Assembly: GCA_050744245.1 (NCBI GenBank)
Contig: JBOGGX010000036.1
Span: forward strand, 1-25,679
Source: JBOGGX01 sp050744245
Lineage (GTDB): Bacteria > Actinomycetota > Acidimicrobiia > Acidimicrobiales > JBOGGX01
Reading direction: 5' to 3'
DNA length: 25,679 nt
The notes under the pieces are model-generated. The model saw only the letters and a list, made by a program, of their open reading frames with translations, did no database searches and was not told the DNA's origin. A program made the translations under genes and the position numbers. Positions 7,476 to 13,352 of the stretch are shown in pieces. Positions within the stretch are counted from its first letter, which is position 1. Each line of letters begins with the position of its first letter.

Positions 7476-7527
7476 CGAATGTTCGGTGGATCTTTCCCAT
7501 TTCTGGGAATCATCCACGGCCGGTTCG
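7476..7527. repeat. Palindromic repeat, copy A
   Basis: This 52-base element begins CGAATGTTCGGTGGAT, exactly as does copy B at 23590-23641. The inner hairpin pairs TTCCCA (7494-7499) with TGGGAA (7504-7509), and GTGGAT (7486-7491) pairs with ATCCAC (7512-7517), with a two-base internal loop. The outer right arm has drifted compared with copy B. It sits between the ends of the amidohydrolase (plus) and the alpha/beta hydrolase (minus), so it could act as a two-way terminator or RNA-stabilising hairpin. It lacks a T-tract. Confidence 0.75.
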
Positions 7528-7528
7528 G

Positions 7529-9136
7529 TCAGCCGGGGCCGGAGTAGAGCTTGACCGCCTCCTGAATGGTCATCGCCTCGACTCCAGACTCGTCGAGGAT
7601 GGCGGTCAGCCAGTCCGGTCGGGTGACGGCGACCACCGCGATCGGGGTCTGGAGCGGCGACCCCTCCCTGGCCATGGCCGTGAACGCGGTCGCGTAGTCG
7701 GTCGGCCGGGGATCACGGCTCAACTCGACCAGGGCGTACGGATCGGGCGAAGGCGGTCTGGCCGCGGCGGCCGAACCGTCGCCGCGGTTGACCGCCGTCG
7801 ACGTGGGCCCGGTCCCGCCGCCGAGCATGCCGGGGCCGTCGGCCAGGATCGCTCCCATCACCAGGTCGGGCCGGGCGCCGGAGATCAGCAGGGCGATGTA
7901 GGCGCCGAGCCCCCGCCCGTGGACGGTGGCCGGACCGAGATGCCGGAGGGCGGTGTCGACGTCGGCCAGCAACAGCTCCGCGGTGTAGCCGCCGCCGTTC
8001 GACCGGCTCGAGTCACCGTGTCCGGAGAAGTCGAGCGCCACCACCGGCCCCGGCCACTGATCGAGACCGTCGGGCACGGTGGCCGGCGACCGCTCGCCCA
8101 GCCCGTGGAGGAGCAGGAGCGGGCGGCCGGGACCATCGGCCAGCCGGTGGAGCGTGAGCCGGGCGTGGGTGTGGACGAGCTCGACCGGGTCCCCGCTCGG
8201 CGGATCGTGATCGTCCCGGCCACCGGGCCGACCGAGGAAGTCGAGCACCAGCTCGGCGACCCGCTCGGGCTGCTCGATGTGGACGAAGTGCCCGCCGTCG
8301 TCGAACACCTCGAGCCGCCCCGCGGCGGGCAGGTACTGGACCACGTCCTCGGGCCGGGTGCCCCAGCTCATGGGCTCCTCCTCGAGCCCGAGGACACCGA
8401 GCACGGGCATGCCGAGGCAGCTGAGCCGTTGCATGGCCCACTCCGGCCGCCAGGGCCCGAAGCCGCCGAAGCGCAACGAGGCGTCGACCTTCCATCGCCA
8501 CCCGTCATCGTCGAGCCGGGCGCCGATGGGCACCAGGTAGCGCAGCCAGTCCGGGTCGAGCCGAGGGTTCATCTGGCGCCGCCGCTCGGCGAGCCCGTCG
8601 AGCGTGTCGGCCCGCCGCACCTTGTTCGCCGCCCGGCCTCGGTGGTCGAGCCAGGCCCGCATCTCGGCCGCGAGGAAGCTCGGGCGCTCGTGCTCGGCCA
8701 GGTCCGGCCATGACCGGCGGGAAGGCAGGCCCTCGATGTTGACCAGGTGCGAGCATCGGAACGGCATCGCCTCGGCCAGTTGGACGGTGATCTCCGCGCC
8801 CTTGGAATGCCCGATGAACGCGACCGGCGCGCCGGCCACGGTGTCGAGCACCCGCAGCGCGTCGCGCACGTCGGCGTCGAAGCTGTAGAGCATGGCGTGG
8901 TCGGAGTCGCCGTGGCCCCGCTGGTCCCAGCTCACCACCCGCCACCCGCCGGTGGCCAGCAGCGGGGCCAACACGTCGAACGTGCCGGCGAAGTCGAACC
9001 CGCCGTGGGCCAGGAGAATCGGCGGCGCGTCCTCGTCGCCCCACTCGCTGACCGCGAGCCGGAGGCCGTCCGACTCCACGGTCCGCCGCCGATCGGGCCG
9101 TCTCGCTCCCGGGTAGGTCGGGCGATCGGTCGTCAC
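7529..9136 (-). CDS. Tandem alpha/beta hydrolase with degenerate second domain
   Basis: A 535-residue protein made of two alpha/beta-hydrolase-fold halves. In the first (about 20-300), LLAHGG is the oxyanion region, FIGHSKGAE is the nucleophile elbow with Ser111, and GGHFVHIEQP gives the catalytic His283. The second (about 318-535) keeps the fold landmarks LLLLHGLGERS and LDFSGHGDSS. Its elbow, however, reads VHGRGLGAY, with Gly409 where the Ser should be, so it is probably not a hydrolase. A D/P/S-rich linker joins the halves. The protein stops directly against repeat copy A, and the reductase gene lies 22 bases upstream. No signal peptide is seen. The substrate is unknown; a regulatory or dimer-like role for the second half is inferred. 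Confidence 0.85.
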   Translation of the reverse strand: MTTDRPTYPGARRPDRRRTVESDGLRLAVSEWGDEDAPPILLAHGGFDFAGTFDVLAPLLATGGWRVVSWDQRGHGDSDHAMLYSFDADVRDALRVLDTVAGAPVAFIGHSKGAEITVQLAEAMPFRCSHLVNIEGLPSRRSWPDLAEHERPSFLAAEMRAWLDHRGRAANKVRRADTLDGLAERRRQMNPRLDPDWLRYLVPIGARLDDDGWRWKVDASLRFGGFGPWRPEWAMQRLSCLGMPVLGVLGLEEEPMSWGTRPEDVVQYLPAAGRLEVFDDGGHFVHIEQPERVAELVLDFLGRPGGRDDHDPPSGDPVELVHTHARLTLHRLADGPGRPLLLLHGLGERSPATVPDGLDQWPGPVVALDFSGHGDSSRSNGGGYTAELLLADVDTALRHLGPATVHGRGLGAYIALLISGARPDLVMGAILADGPGMLGGGTGPTSTAVNRGDGSAAAARPPSPDPYALVELSRDPRPTDYATAFTAMAREGSPLQTPIAVVAVTRPDWLTAILDESGVEAMTIQEAVKLYSGPG

Positions 9137-9158
9137 CGCGGCACTTTAGGAGGCCTGC

Positions 9159-10250
9159 TCAGACGCGGCGCAGTCCGCATCCGGCCGCGCCCTCGGCGAG
9201 GACGTCGAGCCCCATGCCGTCGACCGGTCCGAGCGCTCCGGTCGCGAGCAGCTGGTGCTCGGCGGCCCGGCTCGCGCCCCACGCCAACAACGCCGCGGTG
9301 AGCTCGTACGGGTCCGGACCCTCGAGCCTGACCTCGGCCAGCACCGACCCGTCCGCGCCGGTGGCCCGGGCCACCACCCGGCTGGAGCTGGCGGCGCGGG
9401 CCGCCGCGTCCGGCCCGCCAGTCGATCCGGGCGCCATCCTGGTCGAGAGCTGCTCGATGCCCCGGCGGACGGGCCCGATGCGGCCGACGATCCCGAGGGC
9501 GGCCGAACCGACCTGCAGGGGGCGGGCCACGGCGCCAAACCATCCGAGGTAGACGCCCACCTCCCGCAGCGCCGGCGCCAACCGGGGCAACGTGATGTGC
9601 TCGGAGCCGGCGATCGAGGCGGCGGCCGTCGACCGACCGCCCCACTCGAACCGGCGGACGTGGGCGGCCATGCGCTCGGGGACCAGCCGACCACCCCGGA
9701 ACGCGAACGAGGGCTCGAGCATCATCCGCGCTCCCGATGCCCTGGTCCCACCGCTGATCTGGAGGCCGGACGCGAGGTAGCCGATCTCGACCGCGACCGC
9801 GTCGTCACCGGCGTCGCGCAGCGCCAGCGCCCCGGCCAGGTTGCCGGGAACGAAGTCGTAGCCCAACGCCGGCAGCAGCCCGACCCCGGTGTCGACGGCC
9901 CGCGGGGCCCACCGCTCGAACACCCGCCGGATAAACGGCCCCTCACCGGTGGAGTCGAGATAGTGGGCGCCGGCGTCGACCGCGGCGGCCACGGCCGGCT
10001 CGCCGAACCGCAGAAAAGGCCCGACGGTCGTCACCAGCACATCGCCCCGCTCGACCAGCGCCCCCACGGTGTCGGGCCGGGCGACGTCGGCGACGGCCGT
10101 CGCCAATCCGCCGAGCTCGTCGGCCAGTGCCTCCACCCGGGTCCGGTTGCGCCCGGCCAGCACCGGCCGCAGCCCCCGCTCGACCATGGCCCGCGCCGTG
10201 AGGTCGCCGGTGAAGCCGGTGGCCCCGAACACCACGATGCGTCCGGCCAT
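9159..10250 (-). CDS. Saccharopine dehydrogenase-like NAD(P)-binding protein
   Basis: A 363-residue Rossmann-fold protein. The start MAGRIVVFGATGFTGDLTA is a GxxGxxG dinucleotide-binding loop, followed by LAGRNRTRVEALADEL and TTVGPFLRFGEPAVAAAVDAG. These are typical of saccharopine dehydrogenase-like or trans-acting enoyl reductase proteins, which act mainly on lipids in mycobacteria. GAHYLDSTGEGPFIRRVF and LPALGYDFVPGNLAG continue the family pattern. I chose the ATG at 10250 because the conserved fold starts there; the frame stays open upstream only through non-conserved sequence. It is divergent from the carbonic anhydrase, with 79 bases between. The substrate is unknown. Confidence 0.85.
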   Translation of the reverse strand: MAGRIVVFGATGFTGDLTARAMVERGLRPVLAGRNRTRVEALADELGGLATAVADVARPDTVGALVERGDVLVTTVGPFLRFGEPAVAAAVDAGAHYLDSTGEGPFIRRVFERWAPRAVDTGVGLLPALGYDFVPGNLAGALALRDAGDDAVAVEIGYLASGLQISGGTRASGARMMLEPSFAFRGGRLVPERMAAHVRRFEWGGRSTAAASIAGSEHITLPRLAPALREVGVYLGWFGAVARPLQVGSAALGIVGRIGPVRRGIEQLSTRMAPGSTGGPDAAARAASSSRVVARATGADGSVLAEVRLEGPDPYELTAALLAWGASRAAEHQLLATGALGPVDGMGLDVLAEGAAGCGLRRV

Positions 10251-10329
10251 CGACCCATCCTGACACCGGGCGCCCGCAGCCACCCCAATCCTGACCTGAA
10301 CGATCGGGTTTCGAGTACGGTCGGCCGCC

Positions 10330-10818
10330 ATGAGCACGACCGACAAACTGGTGCAGAACGCCGAGCGCTACACCGAGACCTTCGACAAGGGCTCCCTGCC
10401 GATGCCCCCGGGCAAGCGGGTGGCCGTCGTCGCCTGCATGGACGCCCGGCTCAACCCCTACGGGTTGCTCGGCCTGTCGGAGGGCGACGCCCACGTCATC
10501 CGCAACGCGGGCGGGGTCGTCACCGACGACGTGGTCCGCTCGCTCGCCATCTCCCAACGGCTCCTGGGCACGACCGAGATCATCCTCATCCACCACACCG
10601 ACTGCGGGATGCTCACCTTCAGGGACGACGAGGTGAAGGCCCAGATCGAGCGAGAGACCGGCATCCGGCCGGCGTTCGCCCTCGAGGCGTTCCCCGAGGT
10701 CGACGCCGACGTCCGCCAGTCCCTCGCCCGGGTCCAGGCCAGCCCGTTCATCCCCCACAAGAACGTCCGCGGGTTCGTCTACGAGGTGGAGAAGGGCTCG
10801 CTGCGCGAGGTGAGCTGA
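10330..10818 (+). CDS. Beta-class carbonic anhydrase
   Basis: A 162-residue protein that interconverts CO2 and bicarbonate. The zinc ligands are visible: Cys36 in VACMDARL (with the Asp38/Arg40 dyad), and His89 and Cys92 in HHTDCGML. HVIRNAGG is the conserved substrate-side loop. The length matches the short mycobacterial Rv1284-like group. ATG at 10330 follows a divergent gap shared with the reductase. No strong ribosome site is visible, so a leaderless or short-leader transcript is possible. Confidence 0.93.
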   Translation: MSTTDKLVQNAERYTETFDKGSLPMPPGKRVAVVACMDARLNPYGLLGLSEGDAHVIRNAGGVVTDDVVRSLAISQRLLGTTEIILIHHTDCGMLTFRDDEVKAQIERETGIRPAFALEAFPEVDADVRQSLARVQASPFIPHKNVRGFVYEVEKGSLREVS

Positions 10819-10846
10819 CCGTCAGCTCCCCTCGGTCGCCGAGGCG

Positions 10847-10897
10847 TCACCGCTCTCGTCGGTGTCGGAGCCGCGGCCGCCATGGTTTGAGCTTCAT
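10847..10897 (-). CDS. Possible 16-residue basic small protein
   Basis: The ATG at 10897-10895 is preceded, nine bases upstream, by a full-consensus AGGAGGT ribosome site (10913-10907). It opens a 16-codon frame encoding MKLKPWRPRLRHRRER and a TGA. The strong ribosome site is the main evidence. One base skipped after the Trp codon would instead give a longer product with an acidic tail (GRGSDTDESGDASATEGS, ending 10824-10822), which has a more protein-like composition. The true product could therefore be a 24-residue peptide hidden by an indel. The heptamer at 10942-10936 is the reverse complement of CTCAAAC at 10891-10885, so the ribosome site and start could lie inside a weak hairpin loop. 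Function is unknown and no family is recognised. Confidence 0.3.
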   Translation of the reverse strand: MKLKPWRPRLRHRRER

Positions 10898-11012
10898 GGG
10901 GTTGAGACCTCCTGGGCTCGGGTGTGTCCGGGCCACTCAAACGGCCCAACCCGGCGGCCGGCGCCGGTTTGGCTGGGCGGTCGGTGGGAATCGGCTCGCG
11001 TAGCTTGGCGGG

Positions 11013-11822
11013 GTGGACGACTACGCCGAGCGGTACCAGAGTCTGCGCTTCGCCGATCTCGACGAAGGGGTCCTCGAGATCACGATGTCGACGCCGGGCC
11101 GGCTCAACGCGGTGAGCGCCGACATGCACCGCGACCTGGCGGCGGTGTGGACCACCATCGACACCGATCCCGGGGTGCGGGTGGCGATCATCCGGGGGGA
11201 CGGCGCCGCGTTCTCGGCCGGCGGGGACCTGGCGATGGTCGAGAGGATGGCCGACGACTTTGCCGTCCGCAGCCAGGTCATGCGCGAGGCCCGCGACCTC
11301 GTCTACAACGTCGTGAACTGCTCGAAGCCGATCGTGTCGGCCATGGCCGGCCCGGCCGTTGGCGCCGGGCTGGCCGTCGGGCTGCTCGCCGACGTGTCGA
11401 TCGCCGCGTCCGACGCCAGGATCATCGACGGCCACACCAGGCTCGGAGTGGCCGCCGGCGACCACGCGGCCATCATCTGGCCGCTGCTGTGCGGCATGGC
11501 CAAGGCCAAGTACCACCTGCTGACGTGCACGCCGTTGTCGGGGAGGGAGGCGGAGAGGATCGGCCTCGTCTCGCTGTGCGTCGAGGCGGATGCGCTCGAC
11601 GAGACGGCCAGGCAGGTGGCCCGTCAGCTGGCGGCCGGTTCCCAGAGCGCCATCCGCTGGACCAAGTACGCCCTCAACTCGTGGCTGCGGCAGGCGGGCC
11701 CCATCTTCGACACGTCGCTCGGCCTCGAGTTCATCGGCTTCGGCGGCCCCGACGTGCGGGAGGGCCTGGCCTCGCTGCGGGAGAAGCGGGCACCGAGGTT
11801 CGCCGGCCCGGCCGGCGAGTGA
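11013..11822 (+). CDS. Enoyl-CoA hydratase/isomerase (crotonase) family protein
   Basis: A 269-residue crotonase-fold protein with the CoA oxyanion-hole motif AFSAGGDLAM and the second loop AMAGPAVGAGLAVGLLAD. In true enoyl-CoA hydratases two Glu residues add water, one just after the GGG-type loop and one about 20 residues later. The matching places here (GAGLAVGL and DGHTRLGVAAGDHAA) have no Glu, so it may carry out another crotonase reaction. The GTG start at 11013 is chosen because homologous sequence begins there. It stands alone, 194 bases after the carbonic anhydrase, and converges on the broken kinase. Confidence 0.88.
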   Translation: MDDYAERYQSLRFADLDEGVLEITMSTPGRLNAVSADMHRDLAAVWTTIDTDPGVRVAIIRGDGAAFSAGGDLAMVERMADDFAVRSQVMREARDLVYNVVNCSKPIVSAMAGPAVGAGLAVGLLADVSIAASDARIIDGHTRLGVAAGDHAAIIWPLLCGMAKAKYHLLTCTPLSGREAERIGLVSLCVEADALDETARQVARQLAAGSQSAIRWTKYALNSWLRQAGPIFDTSLGLEFIGFGGPDVREGLASLREKRAPRFAGPAGE

Positions 11823-11845
11823 TCGAAGCCTTCGGAGCCTCAGGG

Positions 11846-12425
11846 TCAGGGTGCGAGCTCGGCCAGGTGGGGTGGGTCGGCGCCGGCCCGGCCACAGGTG
11901 ACGGCGGCCACCCGGCCGGCGAAGGCCAGCGCCTCGGGGATGATCGCCGGCCGGACGTTCGGATCGAGCGACACCAGCCGCCGCCCCCGCTCGCGCTCGA
12001 CCAACGCCTCGAGGCCGGACGCTCCCGGCTCGAGCACGATGCCGAGCGATCCGAGGTGGATCGCTTCGACGTCGTCCGGCAGCCGGTCGGGAAGCTGCTC
12101 GCGGCCCAGTCCGCATCCTGCGGTGCCCTCCGTGTAGAAGCTGTACGACGCCTCACCCGCGTCGGACAGCGTCACCAGCGCGAGCGTCGTCGGGGCCGCG
12201 GTGTCGACGGCGAGCCGCAGATCGACGTGGTTGTCCACCAGCCCTTGGCGCAGCAGCCGCCCGAACCCGTCGGTCGACAACCGACCCAGGTAGCCGACCG
12301 GGGTCTCGAGCCGGCCCAGGGCGATGGCCGTGTTGAACGGTCCACCGCCGGCATGAGGGACGAACGCCGGACCGTCGGGGGGTGGGCGCAAGGTCGATGA
12401 GCGCCTCGCCCGCGACCACGATCAC
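11846..12425 (-). pseudogene. Broken PfkB-family sugar kinase
   Basis: The GTG at 12425 begins MIVVAGEALIDLAP, the usual opening of fructokinase-like PfkB kinases. The frame is then lost. In the next frame PPPDGPAFVPHAGGGPFNTAIA and GYLGRLSTDGFGRLLRQGL continue the family perfectly, which fits one extra C in a C-rich tract near 12392. The kinase reads on to SLDPNVRPAIIP and then jumps directly to EALAFAGRVAAVTCGRAGADPP, the C-terminal end of the family. About 100-130 residues, including the ATP-binding and DTxGAGD catalytic part, are absent. Intact members are about 300 residues. It cannot be an active kinase as written. It lies divergent from the cold-shock gene. Confidence 0.75.
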
Positions 12426-12471
12426 CTGCCGATTCTGGCCGATCGTCGAACGCCCGCCGGGTGGGTGGGTG

Positions 12472-12499
12472 AGGACAGACGGCCCACAGGCGCTAACGT
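12472..12499 (+). promoter_or_regulatory. Candidate promoter of the cold-shock gene
   Basis: AGGACA (12472-12477) and TAACGT (12494-12499) are spaced 16 bases apart. The second box fits the actinobacterial TAnnnT -10 pattern and the first keeps four of six TTGACA bases. The implied transcript start, near 12506, falls just before the hairpin at 12508-12530. Confidence 0.4.
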
Positions 12500-12507
12500 G
12501 TCATCAC

Positions 12508-12530
12508 GACCGGGCGTTCGGTGCCCGGTC
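12508..12530 (+). promoter_or_regulatory. 5'-leader hairpin upstream of the cold-shock gene
   Basis: GACCGGGC (12508-12515) pairs perfectly with GCCCGGTC (12523-12530) across a seven-base loop. It would form at the very 5' end of the cold-shock mRNA. Cold-shock genes often carry structured leaders that affect mRNA stability or translation, but any thermosensing role here is inference. Confidence 0.45.
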
Positions 12531-12553
12531 GGCTGTTGAGAAAAGGGAATGCG

Positions 12554-12754
12554 TTGGCAACTGGCACTGTGAAGTTCTTCAACAACGAAAAGGGCTACGG
12601 CTTCATCTCGCGTGAGGACGGCGACGACGTCTTCGTGCACTATTCCAACATCCAGGGCAGCGGCTACCGCTCGCTCGAGGAAGGGCAGCGGGTCGAGTTC
12701 GACGTCGCTCCCGGCCGCAAGGGTGAGGAAGCTCAGAACGTCCGGCTCGTCTGA
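12554..12754 (+). CDS. Cold-shock protein (CspA family)
   Basis: A 66-residue single cold-shock domain that binds single-stranded nucleic acid and acts as an RNA chaperone. It opens ATGTVKFFNNEKGYGFIS, containing RNP1, and DVFVHYSNI is RNP2. The length is normal for the family. The only start that gives the usual MATGTVKFF N-terminus is the TTG at 12554, preceded by AAAAGGG, so TTG is assigned. A promoter and leader hairpin precede it and a strong intrinsic terminator follows 13 bases after its stop. Confidence 0.95.
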   Translation: MATGTVKFFNNEKGYGFISREDGDDVFVHYSNIQGSGYRSLEEGQRVEFDVAPGRKGEEAQNVRLV

Positions 12755-12767
12755 CCACACGATCGTG

Positions 12768-12799
12768 AAGCCGCCGGCTCGGTAGGGCCGGCGGCTTTT
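12768..12799 (+). terminator. Intrinsic terminator of the cold-shock gene
   Basis: The arms AAGCCGCCGGC (12768-12778) and GCCGGCGGCTT (12787-12797) pair perfectly over 11 bases around an eight-base loop and run into TTTT. This is a standard Rho-independent terminator and the clearest one in the window. Confidence 0.88.
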
Positions 12800-12825
12800 C
12801 GTGTTTCAGCCCCGGAAGAGGTGAC

Positions 12826-13107
12826 ATGGCAGCACGACGAACAACCTTCGGAAAAATGGAGCGCGACCGGGCCAAGAAGGCCAAGGCGAGCGCCAAGCGC
12901 GAACGCCGTCAGGAGCGGGTCGCCGACACCGACGAGACCGAGCCCGAGCAGCCGGTGCCGGTCGCCCATGAGGCCGGCCGCCTGAGCGAGGCCGAGGTGA
13001 TCGACCGCCTCAAGGTGCTCCACGACCGCTTCGAGGACGGGGCCGTCGGCTTCGACGACTTCGAGGAGCAGAAGGCGGCCCTCCTGGCCCGCCTCGCCGT
13101 CGACTGA
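12826..13107 (+). CDS. Small SHOCT-like protein with basic N-terminus
   Basis: A 93-residue protein. The first third is Lys/Arg-rich (DRAKKAKASAKRERRQER) and probably helical or nucleic-acid binding. An acidic, Pro-rich linker (DETEPEQPVPV) follows. The last 40 residues (VIDRLKVLHDRFEDGAVGFDDF then EEQKAALLARL) resemble the short SHOCT helical module (leucines, a G-x-hydrophobic turn and a closing K-x-x-LL). It begins with ATG after GAAGAGGTG, 26 bases beyond the cold-shock terminator. No enzyme motif is present. The SHOCT assignment rests on pattern only. Confidence 0.75.
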   Translation: MAARRTTFGKMERDRAKKAKASAKRERRQERVADTDETEPEQPVPVAHEAGRLSEAEVIDRLKVLHDRFEDGAVGFDDFEEQKAALLARLAVD

Positions 13108-13117
13108 TCGGCGCGGC

Positions 13118-13135
13118 GCCGGCCGACCGGCCGGC
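13118..13135. terminator. GC-rich hairpin between convergent genes
   Basis: GCCGGCC (13118-13124) pairs with GGCCGGC (13129-13135) over a four-base loop. It sits between the stop of the SHOCT-like gene and the stop of the minus-strand remnant. There is no T-tract, so a termination role is tentative. Confidence 0.35.
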
Positions 13136-13137
13136 CG

Positions 13138-13339
13138 TCAGCCCGATTGGCGCTTGGGTCCCTTCGAGACCCGGACCGTGGACCCTCCGTCGCCCATGGT
13201 CGCGTCCCCGCCGAGGTCGGCCATGGCCGAGGCCAGGTAGCCGTCGACCCACGGCAGTGGTCGCATCCCAGACGGTCTCGTGGGCCTCGGGGAACGAAGC
13301 CAGGAACTCGGACAGCTCCGGCGGCGCCGGCCGGTTCAC
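13138..13339 (-). pseudogene. Short frameshifted remnant, family unknown
   Basis: A GTG at 13339 begins VNRPAPPELSEFLASFPEAH then ETVWDATT. In the next frame the sequence continues LPWVDGYLASAMADLGGDAT and ends STVRVSKGPKRQSG at a TGA at 13140-13138. The total of 202 bases is not a multiple of three. Both halves look protein-like in composition, and nothing protein-like exists in the abandoned frames. I do not recognise the family with confidence. The short size suggests the middle has been lost, as in the other broken genes here. Confidence 0.4.
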
Positions 13340-13352
13340 GGCCCGAGCTCCG

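Noticed and set aside
10291..10321. Possible promoter boxes CTGACC and TACGGT before the carbonic anhydrase
   Set aside because: The 19-base spacing and weak matches are no better than chance in this composition.
11823..11845. Short CGAAG/CTTCG inverted repeat between the crotonase and the broken kinase
   Set aside because: A five-base stem with a one-base loop cannot fold as drawn, and the dispersed palindrome is absent from this convergent gap.
10779..12116. 445-codon minus-strand frame opposite the crotonase gene
   Set aside because: No recognisable motif, and it spans the well-supported crotonase gene; an antisense artefact of GC bias.
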